A stretch of DNA of 64,000 nt from Speluncibacter jeojiensis (GCF_029589495.1 NZ_JAAIVF010000006.1:62001-126000), one strand, 5' to 3'. Numbered from the stretch's first letter, positions 43,086 to 53,414 are shown. The notes: generated by a model from the sequence alone, not told the origin. Program-made: numbers and translations.

Positions 43086-44723
43086 ATGCAGCGAGTCCGG
43101 CGGTACCCGATTGTCCTGACCGCACTTCTGATCGTGGGACTGGTCGGTGCCGGGTGTGCACGTCAGACCGACGGGCAGGCCGAGGCGGGGTCGTCGCCGG
43201 CGGCGTCGACGTCGGCCGGCAAGTTGCCGCAGTCGTCCGCGCCGGCGCCCAGCTCCGCCCCGGCGGTCCCCGCGGGGCTGGAGCGCTTCTACGACCAGAA
43301 GCTCGACTGGCAGCCGTGCAGCGCCTTCGTGACCACCGGCGATTCGCCCGACCAGTTCGCCAATCCGCTGCTGTCCTGCGCGCGGGTGACCGTGCCGATC
43401 GACTATGACAAGCCGGACGGACCGACGGCGAAGGTCGCGATCATGAAGTTGGCGGCCACCGGGAGCAAGATCGGCTCGCTGCTGGTCAACCCCGGCGGCC
43501 CGGGCGGCTCGGGGCTGCAGCTGGTGGCGGGCAGTCTCGGCCAGACGGTGTCCAACGCGGAGCTGGGGAAACGTTTCGACCTGGTCGGCTTCGACCCGCG
43601 CGGAGTCGGCTCCTCCACGCCGGCGGTGCACTGCCTCACCGACGCCGAGGCCGACCACCAGCGCACGCTGCCCGACGTCGACATGAGCCCGGCCGGCATC
43701 GCGAAGATCGAAAAGGAACGCAAGACCTACGCGGCCCGGTGCACCAAACGCAGCGGCGACGAGTTGCTCGCGCACGTCGGGACCCGTGAGGTCGCCAAGG
43801 ACATGGACGTGATCCGGGCGGTGCTCGGCGACCCGAAGCTGAACTATCTGGGCTTCTCCTACGGCACCCGCCTCGGCACCGTCTACGCCGAGCAGTTCCC
43901 GACGCACGTGCGCGCGATGGTGCTCGACGGGGCGCTCGACCCGGCGCAGGATCCGGTGCAGGAACAGATCGCCCAGGGCGCCGGCTTCCAGAGCGCGTTC
44001 GACGGCTTCGCGGCCGACTGTGCGAAGGCGTCCGACTGCGCACTCGGCGACGATCCGGCCCAGGCGAACAAGAAGTTCCGCGCGCTGGTGGACCCGCTGA
44101 TCGCGCATCCCGCCCGCACGACCGACCCGCGAGGGCTGAGTTACGCCGACGCCATCACCGGGGTCATGCAGGCGCTGTACTCGCCGCAGCTGTGGCCGGC
44201 GCTGCGCACCGGTCTCGACGAACTCGCCCAGGATCGCGGCGACACCCTGCTGCAGCTCGCCGACCTCTACGAGGGCCGCGACGACGACGGGAAGTACTCC
44301 AACTCGACGGACGCGTTCAACGCGATCCGCTGCGTCGACGACCCGCCGCAGAAGGATCGCGCGGTGGCGGGGAAGGCCGACATGGCCTACCGCAAGGCGG
44401 CGCCCTTCCTCGACGACGGCCGGGGCACCGGCAATGCGCCGCTCGACCTGTGCGCGTTCTGGCCGGTGCCGAACACGCTGTCCCCGCGGCAGGTGAACGC
44501 GCCCGGACTGGCCCCGACGGTCGTCGTCTCCACGACCCACGATCCGGCGACCCCGTACCAGGCCGGCGTCGACCTGGCGAAGGCGCTCGGCGGCTCGCTG
44601 ATCACCTTCGAGGGCACCCAGCACACCGCGACGCTGGACGGCAATTCCTGTGTCGACGACGCGGTCACGAAGTACCTTGTCGATCTGACCACTCCGGCAG
44701 CGGGTTTGACCTGCGGTCGTTGA
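43086..44723 (+). CDS. Exported alpha/beta hydrolase of the CaeA/tripeptidyl aminopeptidase type
   Basis: 545 residues. A lipoprotein signal peptide has lipobox VGAGC (Cys24), then a Ser/Ala/Pro linker to about residue 60. The alpha/beta hydrolase core has NPGGPGGSG (oxyanion), FDPRGVGSS, nucleophile Ser258 in LGFSYGTRLG, and catalytic His in EGTQHTATL near the end; the C-terminal TAP-like domain contains several Cys pairs. The mycobacterial orthologue is the cell-envelope carboxylesterase CaeA/Hip1 (Rv2224c), encoded next to panB. Role in envelope protein or lipid processing is inferred from that family. Confidence 0.92.
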   Translation: MQRVRRYPIVLTALLIVGLVGAGCARQTDGQAEAGSSPAASTSAGKLPQSSAPAPSSAPAVPAGLERFYDQKLDWQPCSAFVTTGDSPDQFANPLLSCARVTVPIDYDKPDGPTAKVAIMKLAATGSKIGSLLVNPGGPGGSGLQLVAGSLGQTVSNAELGKRFDLVGFDPRGVGSSTPAVHCLTDAEADHQRTLPDVDMSPAGIAKIEKERKTYAARCTKRSGDELLAHVGTREVAKDMDVIRAVLGDPKLNYLGFSYGTRLGTVYAEQFPTHVRAMVLDGALDPAQDPVQEQIAQGAGFQSAFDGFAADCAKASDCALGDDPAQANKKFRALVDPLIAHPARTTDPRGLSYADAITGVMQALYSPQLWPALRTGLDELAQDRGDTLLQLADLYEGRDDDGKYSNSTDAFNAIRCVDDPPQKDRAVAGKADMAYRKAAPFLDDGRGTGNAPLDLCAFWPVPNTLSPRQVNAPGLAPTVVVSTTHDPATPYQAGVDLAKALGGSLITFEGTQHTATLDGNSCVDDAVTKYLVDLTTPAAGLTCGR

Positions 44724-44745
44724 GGCGCACCGACAGCGTTCACGC

Positions 44746-44751
44746 TAGGCT
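44746..44751 (+). promoter_or_regulatory. Leaderless -10 element of glnA2
   Basis: TAGGCT with 7 nt to ATG 44759. Confidence 0.6.
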
Positions 44752-44758
44752 CGCGGAC

Positions 44759-46099
44759 ATGGATCGCCAGAAGGAATTCGTGCTCCGGACCCTAGAAGAG
44801 CGCGACATTCGGTTCGTCCGGTTGTGGTTCACCGACGTCCTCGGCTACCTCAAGTCGGTGGCGATCGCGCCCGCTGAACTCGAGGGCGCGTTCGAGGAGG
44901 GGATCGGCTTCGACGGATCCGCGATCGAGGGCTTCTCCCGGGTCTCCGAGGCCGACACGGTCGCCAAGCCCGACCCGTCGACGTTCCAGGTGCTGCCGTG
45001 GGCGCACGCCGACGGCGCCCAGCATTCGGCGCGCATGTTCTGCGACATCGCGATGCCCGACGGCACCGCCTCCTGGGCCGACCCGCGCCATGTGCTGCGA
45101 CGTCAGCTCAACAAGGCGGCGGACCTCGGCTTCAGCTGCTACGTGCACCCGGAGATCGAGTTCTTCCTGCTGCGCAACGGCCCGTCCGACGGGTCGGCGC
45201 CGGTGCCCGCGGACAACGGCGGCTACTTCGACCAGGCGGTGCACGACGCGGCGCCGAACTTCCGCCGGCACGCCATCGACGCGCTCGAGTCGATGGGGAT
45301 CTCGGTGGAGTTCAGCCACCACGAGACCGCCCCCGGCCAGCAGGAGATCGACCTGCGTTACGCCGACGCGCTGTCGATGGCGGACAACGTGATGACCTTC
45401 CGCTACCTGGTCAAGCAGGTCGCCATCCAGGAGGGCGTGCGGGCGACGTTCATGCCCAAGCCGTTCAGCGAGCACGCGGGTTCGGCGATGCACACGCACA
45501 TGAGCCTGTTCGAGGGCGAGAACAACGCCTTCCACAACCCGGATGACCCGCTGCAGCTGTCGGTGACCGGAAAGGCTTTCATCGCAGGCATTCTCGAGCA
45601 CGCGAACGAGATCAGCGCGGTCACCAACCAGTACGTCAACTCGTACAAGCGGCTGATCGTGGGCGGGGAGGCGCCGACCGCGGCGACGTGGGGCGCGGCG
45701 AACCGGTCGGCGATGGTCCGGGTGCCGATGTACACGCCGAACAAGGCGTCGTCTCGCCGGGTCGAGATCCGGACCCCGGACTCCGCCTGCAACCCGTACC
45801 TGTCGTTCGCGGTGCTGCTGGCCGCGGGTCTCAAGGGCATCGAGGGCGGTTACGAACTCGCGCCGGAGGCCGAGGACGACGTCTGGGCGCTGACTCCGGG
45901 CGAGCGCCGGGCGATGGGTTACAAGGGGTTGCCGACGAGTCTGGACCAGGCGTTGTCGGCGATGGAGAGCTCGGAGCTGGTGGCAGAGACGTTGGGGGAG
46001 CACGTCTTCGACTTCTTCCTACGCAACAAGCGTCAGGAGTGGGACGGCTACCGCAGTCTGGTCACGCCGTTCGAGTTGCAGAACTACCTGGGGCTGTAG
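44759..46099 (+). CDS. glnA2: Glutamine synthetase GlnA2 (GSI-alpha-like)
   Basis: 446 residues. Glutamine synthetase signatures: FDGSAIEGFSR near residue 50, metal/ATP segment VHPEIEFFLL, EHAGSAMHTHMSLF, NSYKRLIVGGEAPT and the RVEIRTPD loop. At the place where adenylylated enzymes carry the NLY-D/E-LP motif this protein reads GYKGLP, so GlnE control is unlikely. In mycobacteria GlnA2 is minor and non-essential. Here it abuts glnE directly (stop and start adjacent), implying a bicistronic mRNA. Confidence 0.96.
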   Translation: MDRQKEFVLRTLEERDIRFVRLWFTDVLGYLKSVAIAPAELEGAFEEGIGFDGSAIEGFSRVSEADTVAKPDPSTFQVLPWAHADGAQHSARMFCDIAMPDGTASWADPRHVLRRQLNKAADLGFSCYVHPEIEFFLLRNGPSDGSAPVPADNGGYFDQAVHDAAPNFRRHAIDALESMGISVEFSHHETAPGQQEIDLRYADALSMADNVMTFRYLVKQVAIQEGVRATFMPKPFSEHAGSAMHTHMSLFEGENNAFHNPDDPLQLSVTGKAFIAGILEHANEISAVTNQYVNSYKRLIVGGEAPTAATWGAANRSAMVRVPMYTPNKASSRRVEIRTPDSACNPYLSFAVLLAAGLKGIEGGYELAPEAEDDVWALTPGERRAMGYKGLPTSLDQALSAMESSELVAETLGEHVFDFFLRNKRQEWDGYRSLVTPFELQNYLGL

Positions 46100-49000
46100 A
46101 TGATCCGGCCTCCGACAGCACGCTCGGTGATCCCCGGCCCGGGCCGGCTCGGGTTGGTCGAACCCGCTGCGGCCGCCGACCTGGCCGACCTCGGATGGAC
46201 GACCGAGGCGCACATCGATCTGCTCTGGGCGCTGTCGCGGGCACCGGACGCCGACCTGTCGCTGCGCACGCTGACGCAGCTCAAGGAGGCGCTCGGCGAC
46301 GGCTGGCCGGAACTGGCCGAGGCGCTGCACGCCGATCGGACCTTGCGCGGCCGGCTGTTCGCGGTGATCGGCGCGTCGACGGCGCTCGGTGAACACCTGG
46401 TCACCGACCCGCAGGGCTGGCGGCGGCTCACCACCGGCAACGACCTGCCGCCGGCCGACCGGATGACCGCGCGCTTCCTGGAGGTCGTGCGGGCCACCGC
46501 CGACGAGGGGTGTCCGGGCGGTCCGGTGCTGCGCGCCGCGGTGACCGGTCCGGAGGCTGTCGCGCTGCTGCGCAAGGAGTACCGCGACCAGCTGCTGATC
46601 CTGGCGGCCGCAGACCTCGCCGCGGTCGTGGAGAACGAGCCGGTGCTGGCGTTCCCGGCGGTCGGCCGGCACCTGTCCGACCTCGCCGACGCCGCGCTGA
46701 CCGCCGCGCTCGCGGTGGCCGTGGCCACGGTCTATCCGGACGAGCCCTGCCCGGTGCGGCTCGCCGTGATCGCGATGGGCAAATGCGGTGCGCGGGAACT
46801 GAACTACGTCAGCGACGTGGACGTCGTGTTCGTCGCCGAGCCCGCCGACGCGAAGGCGAGCCGGATCGCGGCCGAGATGATGCAGATCGGGACGGCGGCC
46901 TTCTTCGAGGTCGACGCCGCGCTGCGGCCGGAGGGCAAGCGGGGCGAGCTGGTCCGCACCCTCGACTCGCACATCGCCTACTACCAGCGGTGGGCGAAGA
47001 CGTGGGAGTTCCAGGCGCTGCTGAAGGCGCGGCCGATGGCCGGCGACATGGGCTTGGGGCGCAAGTACGTCGAGGCGCTGGGCCCGATGGTGTGGACCGC
47101 CTCGCAGCGCGAGGACTTCGTGCCCGAGGTGCAGGCGATGCGCCGTCGCGTCGAGAACATGGTCCCGGCCGCGATGCGCGAGCGGGAGCTGAAGCTGGGC
47201 CGCGGCAGCCTGCGCGACGTCGAGTTCGCGGTGCAACTGCTGCAACTGGTGCACGGCCGCGCGGACGAGTCGCTGCACGTCCAGTCGACGGTCGAGGCGC
47301 TCACCGCGCTCGCTGCCGGCGGTTACGTCGGGCGCGACGACGCCGCGAACCTGACGGCCTCGTACGAATTCCTGCGCCTGCTCGAACACCGCCTGCAACT
47401 GCAGCGGCTGCAGCGCACGCACACCCTGCCCGCGCCGGACGACGAGGAGTCGCTGCGCTGGCTGGCCCGGGCGTCACACATGCGGCCCGACGGACGAACC
47501 GACTCGCTGGGCGTGCTGAGGGCCGAGATCAAGCGGAACTCGTTGCGGGTGCGGCGGCTCCACGCGAAGCTCTTCTACCGCCCGCTGCTCGAATCGGTCA
47601 CCCGGATCGACTCGGCCGCGCTGCGGCTGAGCCCCGAGGCGGCCATCCGGCAGCTCTCCGCGCTCGGCTACCTGGCCCCGGAGAACGCGCTCGGCCACCT
47701 GCGCGCGCTGACCGGAGGAGCCTCGCGCAAGGGCCGCATCCAGGCGCTGCTGCTGCCGACACTGCTCGAATGGCTCGGCGAGACACCGGATCCCGACGCC
47801 GGACTGCTCGCGTACCGCCGGGTGTCCGAGGCGTTGATCGACCAGACCTGGTATCTGCGCACCCTGCGGGACGAGGGCGCGGTCGCGCAGCGGCTGATGA
47901 CGGTGCTCGGGTCGTCGGCCTATGTACCGGACCTGTTGATGCGGGCACCCGAGGTGCTGCGGCTGTACGCGGACGGCGCCAACGGGCCCAAGCTGCTCGA
48001 GGCCGAGCCGGAGGACGTCGCGCGCGGTCTGCTGTCGTCGTCGATGCGCTACCGGGACCCGGACCGGGCGGTCGCCGCGGCCCGGTCCCTGCGGCGGCAC
48101 GAACTCGCGCGGGTGGCCTCGGCCGACCTGCTCGGGATGCTCACGGTGCCGCAGGTGTGCACGGCGTTGTCGTCGGTGTGGGTCGCGGTGCTCGAGGCGG
48201 CGCTGCGTTCGGTGGCCGATGCGTCGCTGCGTGGTCGCGGCCGTCCCGCCCCGGCGCGGCTGTCGGTGATCGGCATGGGCCGGCTCGGCGGCGGCGAACT
48301 CGGCTACGGCTCCGATGCCGACGTGCTGTTCGTGTGCGAGCCGGTCGAGGGCGCCGACGAGACCGAGGCGGTGCGCTGGGCCACCGAGATCGCCGAGCGG
48401 GTCCGGGCCCTGCTGGGCGCCGCCAGTGTGGACCCGCCGCTGGAGGTCGACACCGGGCTGCGTCCGGAGGGGCGCAGCGGGCCGATGGTCCGCACCCTGG
48501 GGTCGTACCGGGCCTACTACGAGCAGTGGGCGCAGTCGTGGGAGATCCAGGCACTGCTGCGTGCCCACGCGGTCGCCGGCGATCCGGACCTGGGGTTGCG
48601 GTTCCTGCACATGATCGACGAATTCCGTTATCCCGCAGGCGGGGTGTCCCAGACCGCGGTGCAGGAGATCCGCCGCATCAAGGCCCGCGTCGACTCCGAG
48701 CGGCTGCCGCGCGGCGCCGATCCCGCCACCCACACCAAGCTGGGACGCGGCGGTCTCGCCGACATCGAGTGGACGGTGCAGCTGCTGCAGCTGCGGCACG
48801 CGCACGAGGTGCCGGACCTGCGCGGGACGTCGACGCTGCAGACGCTCGACGCGATCGCGGAGGCGGACCTGCTCAGCCGCGAGGACGCCGAGTTGCTGCG
48901 CGAATCCTGGCTGACCGCAACGCATGCCCGCAACGCGCTGGTGCTGGCCCGCGGCAAGCCCGGCGACCAACTGCCCGGTCCGGGGCGGCAGCTGGCGGCG

Positions 49001-49111
49001 GTGGCGAACGCCGCCGGGTGGCCCGGGGGAGACGCCAACGAGTTCCTCGACCACTACCTGCGCGTCACCCGTCGCGCGAAGGCGGTCGTGGAGCGCACCT
49101 TCGGCGAGTGA
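46100..49111 (+). CDS. glnE: Bifunctional glutamine synthetase adenylyltransferase/adenylyl-removing enzyme
   Basis: 1003 residues, ATG immediately after the glnA2 stop. Two nucleotidyltransferase domains in tandem: [20 protein letters not shown] (about residue 230; deadenylylation half) and [20 protein letters not shown] (about 720; adenylylation half), each followed by a helical regulatory domain with [11 protein letters not shown] or [11 protein letters not shown]. It modifies GlnA1 (Tyr405 of the protein at 57.1 kb) according to nitrogen status, with PII signalling. Confidence 0.98.
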   Translation: MIRPPTARSVIPGPGRLGLVEPAAAADLADLGWTTEAHIDLLWALSRAPDADLSLRTLTQLKEALGDGWPELAEALHADRTLRGRLFAVIGASTALGEHLVTDPQGWRRLTTGNDLPPADRMTARFLEVVRATADEGCPGGPVLRAAVTGPEAVALLRKEYRDQLLILAAADLAAVVENEPVLAFPAVGRHLSDLADAALTAALAVAVATVYPDEPCPVRLAVIAMGKCGARELNYVSDVDVVFVAEPADAKASRIAAEMMQIGTAAFFEVDAALRPEGKRGELVRTLDSHIAYYQRWAKTWEFQALLKARPMAGDMGLGRKYVEALGPMVWTASQREDFVPEVQAMRRRVENMVPAAMRERELKLGRGSLRDVEFAVQLLQLVHGRADESLHVQSTVEALTALAAGGYVGRDDAANLTASYEFLRLLEHRLQLQRLQRTHTLPAPDDEESLRWLARASHMRPDGRTDSLGVLRAEIKRNSLRVRRLHAKLFYRPLLESVTRIDSAALRLSPEAAIRQLSALGYLAPENALGHLRALTGGASRKGRIQALLLPTLLEWLGETPDPDAGLLAYRRVSEALIDQTWYLRTLRDEGAVAQRLMTVLGSSAYVPDLLMRAPEVLRLYADGANGPKLLEAEPEDVARGLLSSSMRYRDPDRAVAAARSLRRHELARVASADLLGMLTVPQVCTALSSVWVAVLEAALRSVADASLRGRGRPAPARLSVIGMGRLGGGELGYGSDADVLFVCEPVEGADETEAVRWATEIAERVRALLGAASVDPPLEVDTGLRPEGRSGPMVRTLGSYRAYYEQWAQSWEIQALLRAHAVAGDPDLGLRFLHMIDEFRYPAGGVSQTAVQEIRRIKARVDSERLPRGADPATHTKLGRGGLADIEWTVQLLQLRHAHEVPDLRGTSTLQTLDAIAEADLLSREDAELLRESWLTATHARNALVLARGKPGDQLPGPGRQLAAVANAAGWPGGDANEFLDHYLRVTRRAKAVVERTFGE

Positions 49112-49171
49112 TCCAACCCCCGTCGGCGGGGCCCGAGCGGTACCGGGTCGCGGCCGGACGATCGCTGTCGC

Positions 49172-50173
49172 TCACCGCGCGGTGACGAAACCCTTGGACA
49201 CCATCCAGTCCCGCGCGACGTCGGCGGGCTCCTTGCCGTGGACGTCGACCTGGGCGTTGAGGTCCGAGATCACCGGGTTCGTCAGCGCCGCCGACACGGG
49301 CCGCAGGATCTCGGCGATCTGCGGGTACTTCTTCGCGATCTCCTCGCGCATCACGACCGCCGCGTTGTAGTGCGGGAAGAACTGCTTGTCGTCCTCGAGC
49401 ACCACCAGGTTCAGGCCCTTGACGCGGCCGTCGGTGGTGAACACCTCACCGAACGTGCAGGTGCCGTCCGCGGTGGCCTGGTAGATGATGCCGGTCTGCA
49501 GGATCTTGACGGGAACCGTGTGGGGGTCGAACCCGTAGGCCGCGGCCATCCCGGGGAATCCGTCCTGGCGGCTGTTGAACTCGGTCTCCAGGCAGGTCGT
49601 CGCCGCCCGCGGGTCGGTGTGCACCAGGTTCGCGTAGTCCGAGAGGGTGCGCACACCGAGCGCCTTCGCGTTGCGCTGGTTGGTGGCCAGCGCGTAGGTG
49701 TTGTCCATCGGCGCCGGATCGACCCAGACGATGCCGTTCTTCTTCAGGTCCTCGTCCCGCACCGCGGTGAACTGCTGTTCGGGGTCCCGGATCGGGTGCT
49801 CGTGGTGCAGGTAGTTGATCCAGCCCGTGCCGGTGTACTCGTAGTACAGGTCGATCTGTCCGGCCTCCATCGCGGACCGGGCGCTGTTCGACCCCTGGAT
49901 GTTGGTCAGGTCGCGGACGTCGGCGCCGGCCGCGCTGAGTGCGAACTCCGCGATGTAACCGAGGATGACGTTCTCGGTGAAGTCCTTCGAGCCGACGGTC
50001 AACTGCACGCCGTCGAGTTCGGGCACCTTGGTGATGCTGCCCGGCCCGACCTGCAGCGGCAGTGCGCCGCCGGACTGCAACCCGCAGGAGGCCAACAGGA
50101 TGCCGGTCAGCGTCAGCACCAGGAGAGGAAGCGAGCGACGTCGTGCGCCGCCGACGATCGTGCGAAGCGTCAT
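49172..50173 (-). CDS. Osmoprotectant ABC transporter, substrate-binding lipoprotein (OpuCC/ProX type)
   Basis: 333 residues from ATG 50173. The signal peptide ends in lipobox LLASC (Cys30). The OpuAC-type binding domain begins VGSKDFTENVILGYI and includes YYEYTGTGWINYLHHEH, a choline/betaine-type aromatic region. Last gene of a four-gene operon (permease, ATPase, permease, binding protein). It likely captures glycine betaine, choline or carnitine; exact substrate not inferable. Confidence 0.93.
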   Translation of the reverse strand: MTLRTIVGGARRRSLPLLVLTLTGILLASCGLQSGGALPLQVGPGSITKVPELDGVQLTVGSKDFTENVILGYIAEFALSAAGADVRDLTNIQGSNSARSAMEAGQIDLYYEYTGTGWINYLHHEHPIRDPEQQFTAVRDEDLKKNGIVWVDPAPMDNTYALATNQRNAKALGVRTLSDYANLVHTDPRAATTCLETEFNSRQDGFPGMAAAYGFDPHTVPVKILQTGIIYQATADGTCTFGEVFTTDGRVKGLNLVVLEDDKQFFPHYNAAVVMREEIAKKYPQIAEILRPVSAALTNPVISDLNAQVDVHGKEPADVARDWMVSKGFVTAR

Positions 50174-50174
50174 G

Positions 50175-51017
50175 TCAGCGCAGCCCCCTCGGTCCGAGGT
50201 ACCTCTCGGCGAGCGCCCCGAGCCAGTCCACGAACAGCGCCAGAGCCACCGCGAGCAGGGCGCCGACGTACAGCGTGGAGTTCTCCCGCAGCTTGTATCC
50301 GGTGTCGATGAGCACACCCAGTCCGCCCGCGCCGACCAGGAAGCTCAGCGTCGCGGTGCCGACCGCCAGCACCAGCGAGGTGCGCAGCCCCGCGAGGATG
50401 AACGGCACCGCCAGCGGCAGTTCGACCCGACGCAGCACGGTCACCGCCGACATGCCCTGCCCGCGGCCGGCGTCGGTCAGCGACGGGTCGACGGACTGGA
50501 AGCCAAGGACGGTGTTGCGCAGTACCGGGAGCAGCGAGTAGAAGGCGATGGGCAGCACTCCGACCCAGAACCCGGCCACCGAGGTGCCCACCCACAGGTA
50601 GAACAGCACGAGCAGGCCGATCGCCGGCGCCGACTGGCCGATGTTCCCGATCCCGATGACGACCGGGGCCAGCCAGGTCAACCCGGGCCGGGTCACCAGC
50701 ACCCCCAACGGCACGGCCACGCACACGACCACCGCGACGATCACGACGGTCAGCGCGATGTGCTGACCGATGCGCTCGAACAGTGACGACGCGTTGAGGG
50801 TCTCGCGTTCGGTCGCGCTGAGCGTGTGGAACACGAACGCCCACAACAACACTCCGGCCGCGAGCAGCAGCGCAACAATCGGCTGCAGGACGAGTTGCAC
50901 TCCCGCGCCGCGCGAGGCGCGGGCCGACCGCGTCGCCTCAGGTGTCGCGCCGGGTGTGTCCTCGAGGGGCTTCGCGGATGTCTCCGCGGGGCCTCCGGAC
51001 TCGTGCGTCGTGGTCAT
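50175..51017 (-). CDS. Osmoprotectant ABC transporter permease (OpuCB type)
   Basis: 280 residues, 5-6 transmembrane helices after a hydrophilic ~40-residue N-terminus. The permease EAA-type loop is DAGRGQGMSAVTVLRRVELPLAVPFILAG-like (GMSAVTVLRRVELPLA). The gene overlaps the ATPase gene by 4 nt and ends 1 nt before the binding-protein start, so all are translated together. Confidence 0.93.
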   Translation of the reverse strand: MTTTHESGGPAETSAKPLEDTPGATPEATRSARASRGAGVQLVLQPIVALLLAAGVLLWAFVFHTLSATERETLNASSLFERIGQHIALTVVIVAVVVCVAVPLGVLVTRPGLTWLAPVVIGIGNIGQSAPAIGLLVLFYLWVGTSVAGFWVGVLPIAFYSLLPVLRNTVLGFQSVDPSLTDAGRGQGMSAVTVLRRVELPLAVPFILAGLRTSLVLAVGTATLSFLVGAGGLGVLIDTGYKLRENSTLYVGALLAVALALFVDWLGALAERYLGPRGLR

Positions 51018-52312
51018 GGTTGCGGCTCACCGGATTCGGCGCTCTCCGCGCGTTCGTGGCGGGGCCCGTCCCGGCCGGGCCCGTCCTGATCGGTCCCGCC
51101 CTGTTCGGAGTCGTCGTGGTCGTGCTCGTGTTCTTCCCGGATCGACTGGATGGCCGAGACCAGGGTGTCGATGCTGACCACGCCCACGTACTCGCCGCGC
51201 TGTCCGGTCACGGCGGTGCTGGCATTGCTTCCCATCAGCAGCGCCTCGAGGGCGTCGCGCAGCGTCGACTGCGTGCTGACCGTCTCGCCGATCGGCTCGC
51301 CGACGTCGTGCAGGTCGTTCGCATGGGCCAGTTCGTGGCGGTACACCCAGCGCACCGGGCGGTTGCGCTCGTCGAGGATGACGCCCCACGTGTCGCCCCG
51401 CGGACCCAGTTCTCGGCGGATCTCGTCCACGGCGTCGTTCTCGTGAACGGTGGGCGGGTGTTCCATCTCGACGTCGCGGGCACGGAGCAGGGTGAGCTGC
51501 TGCAACGAGGCGCCGGCTCCGACGAAGCCCTCGACGGTGTCGTCGGCGGGGTTGGCGAGGATCGCCTCCGGGGTGTCGTACTGCAGGATTTTCGATTGGC
51601 TGCCGAGTACCGCGATCCGGTCACCGAGCTTGACCGCCTCGGCGAAGTCGTGCGTGACGAAGACGATGGTCTTGCCCAGCTCGGATTGCAGCCGCATCAG
51701 CTCGTCCTGCAGTTGGCCGCGGGTGATCGGGTCGACCGCGCCGAACGGCTCGTCCATGAGCAGGATCGGGGGATCGGCCGCGAGCGCGCGGGCGACGCCG
51801 ACGCGCTGCTGCTGGCCGCCGGAGAGCTGCCGGGGATAGCGGCTGCGGTACTGGTCGGGGGCGAGCCCGACCAGGTCGAGCATCTCGTCGACCCGCGCCT
51901 CGATGCGCTTGCGCTTCCAACCGACCAGGCTGGGCACGGTGGCGATGTTCTGCGCGATCGTCATGTGCGGGAACAACCCGGCCTGCTGGATCGAGTAGCC
52001 GATGTTGCGCCGCAGCTTGTCCGGGTTGATGGACAGGGCGCTGCGGCCGGCGATCGTGATCTCGCCCGACGTCGGCTCGATCAGCCGGTTGATCATCCGC
52101 ATGGTGGTCGTCTTGCCGCAGCCCGAGGGCCCGACGAACACGACCACCTCGCCGGCCGGGATGGTCATCGACACGTCGTCGACCGCGGGGCTCTTCTGGC
52201 CCGGATACCTCTTGACGACGTGCTCGAGCACGATCTCGACCCCGGAGACCGCGTCCGAACCGGCGTGACCGGTCCCGGCGCCGGCCGCGGTGGTGTGGTC
52301 GGCGTCAGGCAC
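51014..52312 (-). CDS. Osmoprotectant ABC transporter ATP-binding protein with CBS domain (OpuCA type)
   Basis: 432 residues. Walker A GPSGCGKTT near 60, signature LSGGQQQRVGVARAL, Walker B PILLMDEPFGAVD, and switch His in VTHDF. The C-terminal ~130 residues hold a CBS pair (around VSTQSTLRDALEALL and GEYVGVVSIDTLVSAI), which senses ionic strength or nucleotides in OpuA/OpuC ATPases. The acidic/His-rich tail (HEHDHDDSEQ) is unusual. It overlaps the upstream permease by 8 nt. Confidence 0.95.
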   Translation of the reverse strand: MPDADHTTAAGAGTGHAGSDAVSGVEIVLEHVVKRYPGQKSPAVDDVSMTIPAGEVVVFVGPSGCGKTTTMRMINRLIEPTSGEITIAGRSALSINPDKLRRNIGYSIQQAGLFPHMTIAQNIATVPSLVGWKRKRIEARVDEMLDLVGLAPDQYRSRYPRQLSGGQQQRVGVARALAADPPILLMDEPFGAVDPITRGQLQDELMRLQSELGKTIVFVTHDFAEAVKLGDRIAVLGSQSKILQYDTPEAILANPADDTVEGFVGAGASLQQLTLLRARDVEMEHPPTVHENDAVDEIRRELGPRGDTWGVILDERNRPVRWVYRHELAHANDLHDVGEPIGETVSTQSTLRDALEALLMGSNASTAVTGQRGEYVGVVSIDTLVSAIQSIREEHEHDHDDSEQGGTDQDGPGRDGPRHERAESAESGEPQP

Positions 52313-52958
52313 GGATCCCCCTCGAGGTGGTGAGTTTGCCGATCAGGACGAAGATCCCGTCGAGGATGAGTGCGAGGATCACGATCAGCACGGTCCCGGT
52401 CAGCGCCTGCGGGACCGCGGTGGGGCTGCCCACGCGGGAGAGTCCGGAGAAGATGAGGTTGCCGAGCCCGGGACCCTTGGCGTAGGCGGCGATCGCGAGG
52501 ATCCCCATCAGCATCTGGGTGCTCACCCGCATCCCGGTCAGGATCGACGGCCACGCCAGCGGCAACTCGACGCGGCCGAGCACCCACAGCCTGCTCATGC
52601 CGATACCGCGTGCCGCGTCGGTGACCGACGGGTCCACCGCGGACAGTCCCACGATGGTGTTCCGGATGATCGGCAGCAGCGCGTACAGCACCAGCGAGAT
52701 GACCGTCGGCGGCACGCCGAGCCCGACGATGGGGATGAGGATGCCCAGCAGGGCGAAGGAGGGGATGGTCAGGATCGTGCTGGCCAGCGCGGTGGCCAGG
52801 GCCGATCCGATGGGACTGCGGTAGACCAGGATCCCGATCACCACGGCGATGACCGTTGCGATCACCACGCATTGGACGACGGCGCTGACATGCAGGTACG
52901 AATCGATCGCGAGTTGCCTTCTGCGACTGGAGATGAAGTCCCAGAGACTCTGCAGCAC
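52305..52958 (-). CDS. Osmoprotectant ABC transporter permease (OpuCD type)
   Basis: 217 residues, GTG start, first gene of the operon. Six-helix permease with the binding-protein-dependent transport loop ARGIGMSRLWVLGRVELPLA. Together with the second permease it forms the heterodimeric channel of an OpuC-like importer. No obvious -10 box was seen in the 130 nt shared with the divergent small-protein gene. Confidence 0.92.
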   Translation of the reverse strand: MLQSLWDFISSRRRQLAIDSYLHVSAVVQCVVIATVIAVVIGILVYRSPIGSALATALASTILTIPSFALLGILIPIVGLGVPPTVISLVLYALLPIIRNTIVGLSAVDPSVTDAARGIGMSRLWVLGRVELPLAWPSILTGMRVSTQMLMGILAIAAYAKGPGLGNLIFSGLSRVGSPTAVPQALTGTVLIVILALILDGIFVLIGKLTTSRGIRA

Positions 52959-53079
52959 GGTCCGTCCTCCCGTGGTTGTCCAGTTGTTCCAACCGATCCG
53001 GGCACGCGACTGGATCGGTTCTCCCGTCGGACCCTACGCGCGTTGTCTCGGCGCGTGGCGGTGGTTGGGGACAGATCGT

Positions 53080-53085
53080 TACCAT
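53080..53085 (+). promoter_or_regulatory. Leaderless -10 element of the PLD-N-domain gene
   Basis: TACCAT with 6 nt to ATG 53092. Confidence 0.6.
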
Positions 53086-53091
53086 CGGCGC

Positions 53092-53307
53092 ATGGTCAAG
53101 AAGTGGTCGGAACTCGGTCCCCGCACCCGGCAAGTGGTCATCGCCCTGGGCGTCGTCGAGATGGTGCTGTTGCTCGCGGCCCAGATCGACATCAGCAGGC
53201 GGACGGCGGAGGAGGTGCGCGGATCCAAGCGGATGTGGCGCGCGCTGTCCTTCGTCAACATCATCGGTCCGGTCGCCTACTTCGTCCGCGGGCGCCGACG
53301 CGACTGA
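53092..53307 (+). CDS. Small membrane protein with phospholipase D N-terminal (PLDc_N) domain
   Basis: 71 residues. Two hydrophobic helices (about 17-33, VVIALGVVEMVLLLAAQ; and 51-65, SFVNIIGPVAYFV) separated by a charged loop RRTAEEVRGSKRMWRALS; the ending GPVAYFVRGRR is typical of PLDc_N two-helix proteins. Leaderless start. Function unknown; such proteins often accompany membrane transport genes. Confidence 0.85.
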   Translation: MVKKWSELGPRTRQVVIALGVVEMVLLLAAQIDISRRTAEEVRGSKRMWRALSFVNIIGPVAYFVRGRRRD

Positions 53308-53414
53308 GCCTCCACCGGGGCCGAGGCTCTCGCCCCGGCCTGGACTCGTGCTTGTGACATCGGTCGCAGATATGGACAATCGACCGGAATTCAGGACGAG
53401 CCCAGGAGGGTGCA

